NCBI GenBank assembly: GCA_946480925.1
Contig: CAMLLU010000021.1
Location: forward strand, 1-64,000
Direction: 5' to 3'
Origin: an uncultured Rivibacter sp.
Lineage (GTDB): Bacteria; Pseudomonadota; Gammaproteobacteria; Burkholderiales; Burkholderiaceae
Length of the DNA stretch: 64,000 nt
Part shown: positions 26,101 to 34,099 of the stretch, one piece after another
Layout of the letters: every line of letters begins with the position of its first letter
How positions within the stretch are numbered: the first letter of the stretch is position 1
Program-made: the position numbers and the translations under genes
Notes under the pieces: model-generated
The model's input: only the letters and a program-made list of their open reading frames with translations
What the model was told of the DNA's origin: nothing
The model's database searches: none

Positions 26101-27797
26101 TGCGGGTGGACACCACCACGGTGGACGACGAAAGCCGCTCGCGCGGCGTGCCTAACTACCTGCACCAGGTGGTCATCTCGCCGGACGGCAAGCGTGCTGC
26201 ATTGCCCTCGAAAAAGGACAACATCGTGCGCGGCCGCTTCCGCGACGCGCAGGACCTCGAGCACGACCGCACCGTGAGGTCCATCCTTTCGCAGGTGGAC
26301 CTGGCGACGGCCGCCGAAGTGTTTGCCGAGCAGCTCGACTTCGACGACCGTGCCCCGGCGCGCGCCGCGGTGTTCGCCCCCAACGGCGACTACATCTTCG
26401 TCGCGCAGATGGAAGGCAACCGCGTCGCCATCGTCGATGCCTACAGCCGCGCGGTGCGCGGCGAGATCACCGACGTGGGCCGAGCCCCGCACGGCCTGTA
26501 TCTCGACGCGGCCCGCAAGCGCCTGTTCGTCAACAACTTCCTGAGCCGTGCAGTCTCGGTGCACGACGTGGCGCCGGTACTGGCCAGCCAGAGCGCGGCG
26601 GCCACGCTGCTGCAGACGGTGACCACCGTGGCGCAGGAGCCGCTCACGGCCACGGCCCTGCGCGGCAAGCAGCTCTTCTACAACGCGGCCGACCGGCGCA
26701 TGAGCCGCGACAACTACATGTCGTGCGCGAGCTGCCATGCCGACGGCGGCGAAGACGGCATGGTGTGGGACTTCACCCAGCGCGGCGAGGGCCTGCGCCG
26801 CACCATCAGCCTGCAGGGCCGCCAGGGCCTGGGCCACGGCCGAGTGCACTGGAGCGCCAACTTCGACGAGATCCAGGACTTCGAGAACGACATCCGCAAC
26901 GCCTTCGGCGGCACCGGCTTCATGACCAATGCCGACTTCGCCGCGACCGCCGATCCGTTGGGGGCACCCAAGGCCGGCAAGAGTGCATCGCTGGACGATC
27001 TGGCCATGTACTTGAGCTCGCTGTCGCGCCATGCCCGCAGCCCGGCGCGCAACGCCGATGGCACGCTCACGGCCAGTGCGGTGCGAGGCAAGCAGGTGTT
27101 TGCCGATGCGCAATGCGCCACGTGCCACAGCGGCATCACGCTGCGCGACGGGCAGCGGCGTGACGTGGGCACCATCCAGGCGTCTTCGGGGCAGGGCAAT
27201 GGGCAGCCCTTGGCTGGGGTGGGGTTCGACACGCCCACGCTGTATGGCAGCTGGGCCACCGGCGCGTTCTTCCACAACGGACAGGCGGCCACGCTTGCGG
27301 CCACGTTCACCGCGGGGCATGGGGGCAGCACGCTGTCCGAGGCTGACAAGGTGGCGCTGGTGGACTACCTGCGCTCGCTCGATGCCACCAGCGCGCTGCT
27401 GCGCATCCGCTCCAACCACAACAGCCTGTGCGTGAACATCGGTGGAGGCTCGACGGCCAGCGGTGCCAAGGCCATTCAGTGGCCGTGCGGCACGGCGGGC
27501 AACGAGCAGTTCGCTGTGAACAACGTCGATGGGTACCTGCAGTTCGTGGTGAAGCACAGCGGGCAGTGCCTGGCGCAGAGCAATACCACGGCCACCGGCG
27601 GGCCGGTGGTGCAGGTGGATTGCGGGGCAGGGAACACCACGCACTGGTCGGTGGCGGGGGCCACGTTGCGCAATCGGGCTTCGGGGGCTTGTCTGGATGT
27701 GCCCAACTTCTCGAATGCGCAGGGGACGGAGCTTGTGACCTGGTCTTGCAATTCGGGGAATAACCAGAACTGGACTTTGAATACGGCGGGGAATTGA
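23118..27797 (+). CDS. Giant secreted modular protein: propeller, LamG, PKD, second propeller, di-haem cytochrome, ricin lectin
   Basis: A 1,559-residue exported protein; ATG 23118 follows CAGGAGACC, and residues 1-25 form a signal peptide. Domains in order: an LVIVD-type beta-propeller (~60-410), a bacterial Ig-like domain (~419-525, DTTKPVVRQVSPANG), a LamG/concanavalin-like domain (~531-735), a PKD domain (~750-813, YSWNFGDGS), a YncE-like propeller (~825-1160), a cytochrome c peroxidase-like region with haem motifs CASCH (1203-1207) and CATCH (1333-1337), and a C-terminal ricin-type lectin (~1427-1559, ending NQNWTL). It may oxidise or bind polysaccharide at the surface; function is inferred only from modules. 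It follows the aldolase gene by 111 bp, with a GGGAGGA/TCCTCCC hairpin in the gap, so cotranscription with the sugar operon is uncertain. Confidence 0.85.
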   Translation: MKRLRHLFSVFGLLLAALLSHAAVTGQSPMVTLQNMATAVTALAADSLAVQGPGLGNLSYTQAELFKPVSWIRRDDQGVPATYPGRKAFGLNVGIMHKGYFLTLFAPDSGLGPGGFLLYDVSNPRAIQLVKRIYEPEGRTAEFREAHSMGVSTIGGKDWIVIATTKGVEFWDFTDVNNIQQVKKLALPTVNAGDYANVSWQLWWQAPYLYVASANHGVYIVDARDPANAVLADRGAGKPNPVPTGELGGFRVGPIFTMGNQMVLTSMDNTDGFASLDISDPLNPKVLDTVTSNPNYYATCYDGHKLHASVRGGGARMFSYDLSDRSRFVAEDNRLVIDEQLYCGTQDHYVFQGAQIRVHKVDVSNPLQHVEVGRGSLFADGTDEQSHSDHGQVAPFGNLLFIGNDHGSGSGFMVHSTAPDTTKPVVRQVSPANGARAQALSSRIGLGLSDSILPETVNASTFVVRPVGGNTLAGTYSVQLGIINFSPSQPLQANTTYEVFLPAGGVKDYAGNALGTDYRATFTTGTAVDIALAHHWSLAKTLADPVSGNDGTPTANDAFDSIGLNFAQRTGGVALKDDTVASVLAGTASLSFYMKTTQVGTAQPWTAPGVFGRDQASGADDVFWGWIDNTGRLNLSVGDANTGNPGTKSPNPVNDGNWHHVVLTRDAASGAQAMYIDGVKTGTTGRTGALGLRNKFQMLGQIQGNADFFKGTLADVRVYNRVLADSDVAALRALPIVGDPGIGSGPTLVNGQLVFNPTVLGGTAQYSWNFGDGSRTSFASQPRTSYNYTRPGHYSVTLTVRNADGLESYYSFNVTVINPVTATAPTHTGNITGDASNVYSLDPDAGTVTSLDATTLAKRWEVRVGREPRTLAVGPDGRIWVTVQDEDKLVALNAADGSVSATVSLAYGSGPYGVVFTPDRTKGLLTLEHKSVLQSFDPANGAITGTLALTGALRGIAVSHDSQAAYVTRFKSAMSGGQLHKVNLQGFTSAATIALRVDTTTVDDESRSRGVPNYLHQVVISPDGKRAALPSKKDNIVRGRFRDAQDLEHDRTVRSILSQVDLATAAEVFAEQLDFDDRAPARAAVFAPNGDYIFVAQMEGNRVAIVDAYSRAVRGEITDVGRAPHGLYLDAARKRLFVNNFLSRAVSVHDVAPVLASQSAAATLLQTVTTVAQEPLTATALRGKQLFYNAADRRMSRDNYMSCASCHADGGEDGMVWDFTQRGEGLRRTISLQGRQGLGHGRVHWSANFDEIQDFENDIRNAFGGTGFMTNADFAATADPLGAPKAGKSASLDDLAMYLSSLSRHARSPARNADGTLTASAVRGKQVFADAQCATCHSGITLRDGQRRDVGTIQASSGQGNGQPLAGVGFDTPTLYGSWATGAFFHNGQAATLAATFTAGHGGSTLSEADKVALVDYLRSLDATSALLRIRSNHNSLCVNIGGGSTASGAKAIQWPCGTAGNEQFAVNNVDGYLQFVVKHSGQCLAQSNTTATGGPVVQVDCGAGNTTHWSVAGATLRNRASGACLDVPNFSNAQGTELVTWSCNSGNNQNWTLNTAGN

Positions 27798-27819
27798 GTG
27801 GGGGCTTGGGTTGCCTTTG

Positions 27820-27930
27820 AGTGGGGGTGGTTTGTCGAGGAGGCAGCCCGCCGGGAGTTCGCCCCGGCAGGCGACCTACTTTCTTTGCGTCGCCAAAGAA
27901 AGTAGGCAAAGAAAGGCGACCCCGACTGTG
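27820..27930. repeat. Burkholderiales-type intergenic hairpin repeat
   Basis: This lies in the 430-bp gap between 27797 and 28227, which otherwise holds no convincing gene. The element contains CGACCTACTTTCTTTG and CAAAGAAAGTAGGCAAAG, a motif I recall as widely dispersed in Burkholderiales genomes. GC-rich flanks carry further short inverted repeats such as GCCGGCCTAGGGGCCGGC near 28120-28137. Confidence 0.55.
27875..27906. terminator. Perfect 13-bp hairpin, probable terminator
   Basis: CCTACTTTCTTTG and CAAAGAAAGTAGG form an uninterrupted stem around a six-base CGTCGC loop, 77 bp after the modular cytochrome gene. No clean T-tract follows, but the stem is A/T-rich and symmetric, so it may stop transcription in either direction or act as a repeat element. 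Confidence 0.5.
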
Positions 27931-28226
27931 CTCGGTCGGCCCTGAACGGGCCGACTGCCCTGCGCAGCTTGCGACCCGAGGGCGAGCAAGGAACTCGCCC
28001 TCAGCCTGTGGCTTCGGAGCTCAGACAGCTTTGCTCGGCCCACTGCGCGGGCAACCCCTCGGGCCGCGACGCTGCGCAGGCGGCACAGACGGGGCCCCGG
28101 TTTTACGAAGTGACCGACAAGCCGGCCTAGGGGCCGGCTACACCGTCGTACCAACCCGATCCCTTCGCTCCGAGGTATCGAAGGGCCGCAGCGGTCTGAT
28201 GCGATAGGGCAGTAGAGAGAACCGAC

Positions 28227-29876
28227 TTGAACCAACACGACAACACCTACGACTACATCGTCATCGGCGGCGGCACCGCTGGCGCATTGATGTGCAACCG
28301 TCTCGCGCAAGACGCGAACCGGCGCGTCCTGCTCGTCGAAGCCGGCGGGCGCGACAGCCATCCGTGGATCCACGTGCCGGTGGGCTATCTCTACTGCATC
28401 GGCAACCCGCGCACGGATTGGCTCTACAACACCGAACCGGACGCCGGCCTGAACGGCCGCTCGCTGCGCTACCCGCGCGGCAAGACGCTGGGCGGCTGCT
28501 CCAGCATCAACGGCATGATCTACATGCGCGGCCAGTCGCGCGACTACGAGCAGTGGGCACAGCTCACGGGCGACGACACCTGGCGTTGGCACAACGTGCT
28601 GCCGGCCTTCAAGCAACACGAAGACCACTACCTCGGTGCCGACGAACTGCATGGCGCCGGTGGCGAATGGCGCGTCGAGAAGCAGCGCCTGCGCTGGGAC
28701 ATCTTGGATGCTTTCGCCCAGGCCGCGCAGCAGGCCGGCGTGCCGGCCAGCGCCGACTTCAACCGCGGCGACAACGAAGGCGTGGGCTACTTCCAGGTGA
28801 ACCAGCGCAGCGGCTGGCGCTGGAACTCGGCCAAAGCCTTCCTGCGGCCCGCGTGCACCACGCGGCCCAACTTCACCCTGTGGGTGCATGCGCGTGTCAC
28901 GAAGCTGCTGTTCGACACCGCCGGCAGCGGCGATGGCCGCCCGCGCTGCACCGGCGTGCGCGTGTGGGACGGCCAGCAGATGGTGGACGCATTCGCGAAG
29001 CGCGAGGTCGTGCTGTGCGCCGGCAGCATCGGCTCGCCGCAGATCCTGCAGCTCTCGGGCATCGGCCCGGCCGCGCTGCTGCGCCGCCATGGCATCGAGG
29101 TGGTGGCCGACCTGCCGGGCGTGGGCGAAAACCTGCAAGACCACCTGCAGATCCGCGCCGTCTACAAGGTGCAGGGCGCGCCCACGCTGAACGTGTTGGC
29201 TTCATCGATGCTCGGCAAGGCACGCATCGCGCTCGAATACCTGTGGAGCCGCAGCGGGCCCATGAGCATGGCGCCTTCGCAGCTGGGGGCGTTCACCCGT
29301 AGCTCGGCGCAATACGCGTGGCCCAACATCCAGTACCACGTGCAGCCGCTCTCGCTCGATGCCTTCGGCGAACCGCTGCACCGCTTCCCGGCCTTCACCG
29401 CCAGCGTGTGCAACCTCAACCCCACGAGCCGCGGCACCGTGCACATTCGCAGCCCGCGCTTCGAAGACGCACCGGCCATCGCGCCCAACTACCTGAGCAC
29501 CGAAGAAGACCGCAAGGTCGCTGCCGACTCGCTGCGCGTGACGCGCCGCATCGCGGCCCAGCCGGCGCTCGCGAAGTACCGGCCTGAAGAGTGGAAACCC
29601 GGCACGCAATACGAAAGCGACGAAGACCTCGCGCGGCTGGCAGGTGACATTGCCACCACCATCTTCCACCCCGTGGGCACCACCAGGATGGGTGCGAGCG
29701 ACGACCCGGTGGCCGTGCTCGATTCGCGGCTGCGCGTGCGCGGCGTGCAGGCGCTGCGCGTGGTGGATGCGGGGGCCATGCCCACCATCACCAGCGGCAA
29801 CACCAACAGCCCGACGTTGATGCTGGCGGAGAAGGCGGCGGGGTGGGTGAGGGCCGAGGCGCAGGCAGCCTCTTGA
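28227..29876 (+). CDS. GMC family FAD oxidoreductase (choline dehydrogenase-like)
   Basis: A 549-residue glucose-methanol-choline flavoenzyme that oxidises an alcohol to aldehyde. The FAD-binding motif YIVIGGGTAGALMCNRLAQ is at residues ~10-28, the GMC signature RGKTLGGCSSINGMIYMRG at ~87-105, and the C-terminal segment VDAGAMPTITSGNTNSPTLM near 512, including the His/Asn active-site region (FHPVGTTRMG). The start appears to be the TTG at 28227, preceded by GAGAGAACC. It has no signal peptide. No betaine aldehyde dehydrogenase or betI gene is nearby, so choline is only one candidate substrate; long-chain or aromatic alcohols are alternatives. Confidence 0.88.
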   Translation: MNQHDNTYDYIVIGGGTAGALMCNRLAQDANRRVLLVEAGGRDSHPWIHVPVGYLYCIGNPRTDWLYNTEPDAGLNGRSLRYPRGKTLGGCSSINGMIYMRGQSRDYEQWAQLTGDDTWRWHNVLPAFKQHEDHYLGADELHGAGGEWRVEKQRLRWDILDAFAQAAQQAGVPASADFNRGDNEGVGYFQVNQRSGWRWNSAKAFLRPACTTRPNFTLWVHARVTKLLFDTAGSGDGRPRCTGVRVWDGQQMVDAFAKREVVLCAGSIGSPQILQLSGIGPAALLRRHGIEVVADLPGVGENLQDHLQIRAVYKVQGAPTLNVLASSMLGKARIALEYLWSRSGPMSMAPSQLGAFTRSSAQYAWPNIQYHVQPLSLDAFGEPLHRFPAFTASVCNLNPTSRGTVHIRSPRFEDAPAIAPNYLSTEEDRKVAADSLRVTRRIAAQPALAKYRPEEWKPGTQYESDEDLARLAGDIATTIFHPVGTTRMGASDDPVAVLDSRLRVRGVQALRVVDAGAMPTITSGNTNSPTLMLAEKAAGWVRAEAQAAS

Positions 29877-29910
29877 GGCTCAACCTATCGATGCCGATCG
29901 ATGCAGCCGC

Positions 29911-30351
29911 TCAGGTGTTCGCGAGAAAGTCGTTGGCGTCTCCACCTTCGAATTTCCAGTCGGTGAAGACACCGACCAGGTGGCACTTCGCGCACCGGCA
30001 ACCGATGTAGTACCAACGGACGTCGTTGCTGCCTTCGTACAGCGAGACGCCGGAGAGCAGGTTGAACTCCTCGGCGCCGCAGACGCATTCGTGGTGTTCG
30101 AGGTTCGCGTCCTGCACGTGGTCGGCGCTGTCGCCCATCAAGTGGCTGGCACGGCAGGCGGTGGACGTCCGCCTTGCCGCACCTTCTTCTTCGTCAGTTT
30201 CCAGAACGAACGAGCGACTGCCGCAAGCACAGACGGACTGCGAGAACTTCAGTGCCTTGTAGCCGTTCAGCTCGCTGTATCGCTGAACTTCCGTCGTCGT
30301 GTCCTCGGGCTCCGTGCCATAGCAATACCTGCCTTTTTTCTTCAGCACCAT
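29911..30351 (-). CDS. Cysteine-rich hypothetical protein with CxC pairs
   Basis: A 146-residue soluble protein that I do not recognise. It contains three cysteine clusters: VCACGSRSF (around residue 41), ECVCGAEEF (around 88) and CRCAKCH (around 118), a spacing that suggests one or two zinc ribbons. It is rich in acidic residues. A GGAG lies upstream of the ATG at 30351. It follows the DUF3658-like gene by 18 bp, so the two form a small operon. Base composition appears somewhat less GC-rich than neighbours by eye, hinting at acquisition. Confidence 0.65.
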   Translation of the reverse strand: MVLKKKGRYCYGTEPEDTTTEVQRYSELNGYKALKFSQSVCACGSRSFVLETDEEEGAARRTSTACRASHLMGDSADHVQDANLEHHECVCGAEEFNLLSGVSLYEGSNDVRWYYIGCRCAKCHLVGVFTDWKFEGGDANDFLANT

Positions 30352-30369
30352 CTCCGAGGGCTCCAGCTG

Positions 30370-30696
30370 TCATCCGCCTCGTTCACTCGCAAGGCGGATC
30401 TCCGAATGACGCATGACCCTGACATCGCCCCGTGCTTCGAGCCTTCCTTGCTCGACCAGCTCGGCGATGCGTAGCTGCATGTAGACATATGGGAGGTTCG
30501 GGAACCGGGCTTCGAACTCATCCAGCGATGACCCGATGACCATGGCCACTTTGCACCACTGGTCGGAACACTGGGCGAGAACGAGTTCATCGACGGCCGC
30601 TGCCTCCTGTGGTGTGGCATTTCGGATCTGAGCGAGCTCCTCGGCGGTGGGCTCCTCATCGTCGAAGTCGTCATGTGTGTCTTGGTCTTCGTGCAT
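30370..30696 (-). CDS. Small acidic protein resembling DUF3658
   Basis: A 108-residue protein of unknown function with a strongly acidic N terminus (DQDTHDDFDDEEPTAEE). The remainder, with VLAQCSDQWCKVAMVIG, YVYMQLRIAELVEQGRLEA and MRHSEIRL, resembles the DUF3658 domain often found at the C terminus of DUF1835 proteins; here it stands alone. It is the first gene of a two-gene minus-strand unit with the cysteine-rich protein. Assignment is from memory of the family pattern. Confidence 0.65.
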   Translation of the reverse strand: MHEDQDTHDDFDDEEPTAEELAQIRNATPQEAAAVDELVLAQCSDQWCKVAMVIGSSLDEFEARFPNLPYVYMQLRIAELVEQGRLEARGDVRVMRHSEIRLASERGG

Positions 30697-30768
30697 GTCT
30701 CGAAATCTCGATGTTGCGATGTTGATGCCTGGTGCCTGGTACCTGATGAAGGGAGGTGCGGGGACGCC

Positions 30769-32040
30769 TCAGCGCACCATCACCACCGGCGCCATCGTGC
30801 GAATGTAGAAGACGCCGTCCCAATGGCGGCCCAGGCCGTTGGCGGCCATGCAGGGCAGCGGCGGCGGGCCGAAGTCCATGGCGCGCGCGGGCATTGTGTC
30901 CAGTTGCGGCACCGGCTGCCGCGGGCCGTCCACGAAGATGAACCTCGCCGGGTCGGCGGCCGCCAGCACGGCCTCCAGGCTGTCTGGCGTGGCCGGCGGC
31001 ACGTCGCGCAGCTGGCCGCTTGCGTCGTCGAGCCAGCGGCCTTCGAAAGCCGTGGGGTTGAGCACGTAATACGCGCGGCCCAGCCGCTCGCCGACGATGG
31101 CACCGGCAAGGCGATGCTGCGGGTCGCGCTGCAGCCCGCGGCCCAGGTGGGCGATGTGGCCCCACACCACGATCTTGCGGCCGGCATACACGCGCTCCGT
31201 CAGCCACAGCAGGTTGTCGGCCATGGCATGGTCGCGCTGGTAGTCGCCGTCCCACAGGGTGCGCGCTTGCGCCTGCAGGCCTGCCACGCTGCGGCACCAG
31301 AGCATCGCGTCGTCGCCGCGCGGCACGGCGCTGCCTTGGCCGCACAGCGCGCCGTGCAAGGCGGCGAGCGCCGCATCGAAGCGGCTGCGCTCTTCGGGCG
31401 TCGGCGCGTTGCGGTCGAGCTTGAACAGCCGTGCACCCAGTCGCTCCAGCAGCGGCCAGTCGATCGCGTGGGAAGCCCGGGCGTCGCGCATGGCGAGCTG
31501 GCGGCGCAGGCCCGGCAGCAGCGCCTGCTGGCTGGCTTCGCCGGTGAGCTGGCTGTCGAAGCCGGCCAGCGCCAGCGGGCGTGGCGCCTTGCGGCGCTCG
31601 TCCAGGTAGCGCAGGAACTCGCGCCCTGCGTCGGTCTTCGAATACATGTAGAACAGCTTGCCGGGCGCCAAGGCGTCTAGGCTGCCGCGGCCGCGCGCCA
31701 CTGCACGCGTGACCTGCGCCACGTCGAACAAGCCGCTTTCGATCAGCAGCACGTCGAAGCCCTTGCGCTCATGCAGGTAGCGCAGCAGCCGCAGCTTCAA
31801 CTCGAATTCCTGGCGGCCGCCATGGGTCTGCTCGGCCAACGCCACCACGCGGGCATCGGCCACCGCCGCGCCGAAGGCATCGAGCGCGGCATCGTCGATC
31901 GCGGCTGCATGCGCCGCCGGCAGTGGCCGGGCCTGGGTGCGCAGCCATTCGCGAGCGGCGTCTTCGGCGAACGCCGGCAACGCCGCACAGAGGGCCGCGG
32001 CGCCGGCCAGCAGCTTCGCAAAGAGGTGGTGCATCGGCAT
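30769..32040 (-). CDS. Secreted erythromycin esterase-like protein
   Basis: A 423-residue exported protein; residues 1-25 are a signal peptide ending PAFA. The mature part matches the erythromycin esterase superfamily: VALAEQTHGGRQEF (the Glu/His catalytic region, around 67), YLHERKGFDVLLIESG and VVWGHIAHLGRGL (around 290). GGAGG lies nine bases before the ATG at 32040. Superfamily members include macrolide esterases (EreA/B) but most genomic homologues have unknown substrates, so resistance should not be assumed. It stands alone between the small acidic operon and dsdA, all on the minus strand. Confidence 0.8.
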   Translation of the reverse strand: MPMHHLFAKLLAGAAALCAALPAFAEDAAREWLRTQARPLPAAHAAAIDDAALDAFGAAVADARVVALAEQTHGGRQEFELKLRLLRYLHERKGFDVLLIESGLFDVAQVTRAVARGRGSLDALAPGKLFYMYSKTDAGREFLRYLDERRKAPRPLALAGFDSQLTGEASQQALLPGLRRQLAMRDARASHAIDWPLLERLGARLFKLDRNAPTPEERSRFDAALAALHGALCGQGSAVPRGDDAMLWCRSVAGLQAQARTLWDGDYQRDHAMADNLLWLTERVYAGRKIVVWGHIAHLGRGLQRDPQHRLAGAIVGERLGRAYYVLNPTAFEGRWLDDASGQLRDVPPATPDSLEAVLAAADPARFIFVDGPRQPVPQLDTMPARAMDFGPPPLPCMAANGLGRHWDGVFYIRTMAPVVMVR

Positions 32041-32114
32041 GGCGCGTCCTCCGGTGGCAAGGGCGCCAGCATAGCGAGCCGCGGTGCGCGGCGGGTTGCG
32101 GGGCTCGCTCGCCG

Positions 32115-33464
32115 TCAGCCTGCCTCCTGCGCGCCTCGGGCGAGAAAGCGCGCATGCTCTTCCTCGGGCACGAACAGCCCGCCAGTGGTCCAGGCGATGT
32201 GGGTGGCGCGGCTCATGTGAGGCAGGAGCTCCTGGCGTTGCAGGTACTCCTGCCCCCCAGGGGTTTGCAGCAGCAGCCGCGGCCCGCTGAAGCCGGCGGC
32301 TGCGGAAGGTTCGATGCGAATGCCTTCAGACGTGAACGCATCGTGCAGGTGGCCGAACAGCGCGCTGTCTTCGACGGTGTAGACACCGCTGATGAATCCC
32401 TTGACCGTACGGGCCGCGAGCTCCGATGCGCGCGGCACAGCCAGGCCGTCGGCTTCGGTCTGGTTGCTCAGGCCGATGTCGTAGATCGACGGGTGTGCGC
32501 CCAGGCCGGTGAGTTCTCCAGACTCGACCAGCATCTGCAGCAGGAAGCAGGGCGCCTGCACGGGTTCGGCAAAGAAGCAGTGCGCATGAGGCCCGAACAT
32601 CTGGTGCAGCCCCACGGCAATGCCACCCGGCGCGCCGCCCACACCACACGGCAGGTACACGAACAAGGGGTGTTCGGCATCGACCGTGCGCCCCAGCTCT
32701 TCGAGTTGCGAAGCGACATGACGTGCAGCCGCCGCGTAGCCGAGCAGCAGCGACAGAGACTGCTCGTCGTCGACGAAGTGCGCGCGTGGGTTCGCCGCGG
32801 CCTCTTGGCGGCCGGCCGCCACGGCCCGCGCATAGTCGCCCTCGTGTTCGACGACCTTCACGCCCCGGTCGCGCAAGCGCTCCTTCTTCCATTGCTTCGC
32901 GTCGGAAGACATGTGCACCACGGCACGAAAGCCCAGCGCCGATGCCATCACGCCGATGGCCAGCCCGAGGTTGCCTGTGGAACCCACCGAGATTTCGTGA
33001 GTGCCGAAAACGGCGCGCGCCTCGGGAGATGCCAGCTGGGCATAGTCCCCATCAGCCAGCAAGCCATGCCGGTGCGCCACCGATTCAGCGCACTCGAGCA
33101 CCTCGTGAAAGCCGCCGCGAGCCTTGATCGAACCCGCGAGCGGCAGCGCATGGTCGGCCTTGACCAGCAACGTGCCGAACTCGCCAGGAACGCCGAGGCG
33201 CTGTTGAAGGCCAGGCACTTCGAACAGGTCGGACTCGATGCGGCCTTCAGCGGCGGCCACTTCGGGGAACAGCCGGGCCAGCAGAGGCGCAAACCGAAGG
33301 AACCGCTCGCGGGCCGACGTGACGTCGGCCTCGCTGATTTCAGTGCGTGGCGCTTCGTGCCCGGTGCGGCGGCCGGTCCAGAGCGTGGGCCGGGCAGCTC
33401 TCAGCGCATCGAGCGTCGATTCAAGACCGGGTGCGGTCTTGCCAGGGGTGGAGTCACTGCTCAT
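32115..33464 (-). CDS. dsdA: D-serine ammonia-lyase (D-serine dehydratase)
   Basis: A 449-residue PLP enzyme of fold type II converting D-serine to pyruvate and ammonia in the cytosol. The cofactor lysine lies in [15 protein letters not shown] (around residue 115), [16 protein letters not shown] (around 166) is the substrate/phosphate loop, and [22 protein letters not shown] (around 277) contains the glycine-rich phosphate-binding loop. The ATG at 33464 overlaps the stop of the MEKHLA gene (ATGA). No dsdC regulator or dsdX transporter is adjacent. The overlapping PAS-type gene may take a sensory role. Confidence 0.9.
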   Translation of the reverse strand: MSSDSTPGKTAPGLESTLDALRAARPTLWTGRRTGHEAPRTEISEADVTSARERFLRFAPLLARLFPEVAAAEGRIESDLFEVPGLQQRLGVPGEFGTLLVKADHALPLAGSIKARGGFHEVLECAESVAHRHGLLADGDYAQLASPEARAVFGTHEISVGSTGNLGLAIGVMASALGFRAVVHMSSDAKQWKKERLRDRGVKVVEHEGDYARAVAAGRQEAAANPRAHFVDDEQSLSLLLGYAAAARHVASQLEELGRTVDAEHPLFVYLPCGVGGAPGGIAVGLHQMFGPHAHCFFAEPVQAPCFLLQMLVESGELTGLGAHPSIYDIGLSNQTEADGLAVPRASELAARTVKGFISGVYTVEDSALFGHLHDAFTSEGIRIEPSAAAGFSGPRLLLQTPGGQEYLQRQELLPHMSRATHIAWTTGGLFVPEEEHARFLARGAQEAG

Positions 33465-33928
33465 ATGCCGTCGACGATGGGCTTCACCGCCGGAATCATG
33501 GCCGCCTGGCCCCGGTGGTTGCCCGAGGGATCCACCAACTGCCACACGGTGGTTTCTTCGATCCAGAAACGCTTGCCCGACTTGGCGACGCGCACGCTTC
33601 GGTAGTCGGTGACGAATCCATCGCGCGTTACGCGATCGAGCGCGGCCTGTCGCTCGCTGTGCTCGATCGTTTCTGCTGAGAGTCGCGAAGGCAGCCCGAT
33701 CAATTCGGGCCACTCGTATTCGAAGATGGCTTGCGCGCGCTTGTTGCCGTAGACGAAGAGCGGATCAGGTGCCGTGTCGTGGGCAAGGAGGCCGAAGGGC
33801 GCCTCCTCATAAAGCCACGTGGCGCCTTCTGCGGGGCTCAGCCCGCCGGGGGCGAGGGGCTTGCCGAGAAGCCGGGCATAGCTGCCGGCAAGCAGGGTGA
33901 AGAAGTCTGGATCGGTGCGCAGTGACAT
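33461..33928 (-). CDS. MEKHLA/PAS domain protein
   Basis: A 155-residue single-domain protein. After a helical start ([20 protein letters not shown]) it has the PAS-like core: [35 protein letters not shown] around 39-73, then [17 protein letters not shown]. These are MEKHLA-domain features, a PAS relative known from plant HD-ZIP III proteins and bacteria. It has no output domain, so it likely binds a ligand and works with a partner. The gene's stop overlaps the dsdA start, and a REP-like element lies upstream. Confidence 0.8.
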   Translation of the reverse strand: MSLRTDPDFFTLLAGSYARLLGKPLAPGGLSPAEGATWLYEEAPFGLLAHDTAPDPLFVYGNKRAQAIFEYEWPELIGLPSRLSAETIEHSERQAALDRVTRDGFVTDYRSVRVAKSGKRFWIEETTVWQLVDPSGNHRGQAAMIPAVKPIVDGI

Positions 33929-33997
33929 CGAGAAAGGGCTCCCTTGATTGCGTGTGACGGGCGACTCTACCTTCGCACTGCTCTGAAGCCCAATTCA

Positions 33998-34079
33998 TTC
34001 ACCGCGGAGGCGTGGAGGACGCAGAGAACCGCAGAGAAGACTCGTATTTCTCCGCGAATCTCTGCGCCTCTGCGGTGAA
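33998..34079. repeat. REP-like palindromic element, copy C
   Basis: Begins TTCACCGCGGAGGCGTGGAG and ends CCTCTGCGGTGAA. The inside carries ACCGCAGAGAAGACTCG and TCTCCGCGAATCTCTGCG, matching copies A and B. It separates the MEKHLA gene from the VOC gene. Confidence 0.85.
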
Positions 34080-34099
34080 GGCCTTTTGTCAGCGCATGA

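Noticed and set aside
25446..27644. 732-residue minus-strand frame opposite the modular cytochrome
   Set aside because: His/Arg/Val-rich shadow of a GC-rich gene; the plus strand has haem motifs, PKD and lectin signatures.
27821..28207. 128-residue frame over the hairpin repeat
   Set aside because: Covers repeat DNA and non-coding GC-rich sequence; no Shine-Dalgarno or family.
30769..32040. Macrolide resistance gene (ere)
   Set aside because: Superfamily membership alone does not show macrolide hydrolysis; the protein has a signal peptide and an unrelated context.
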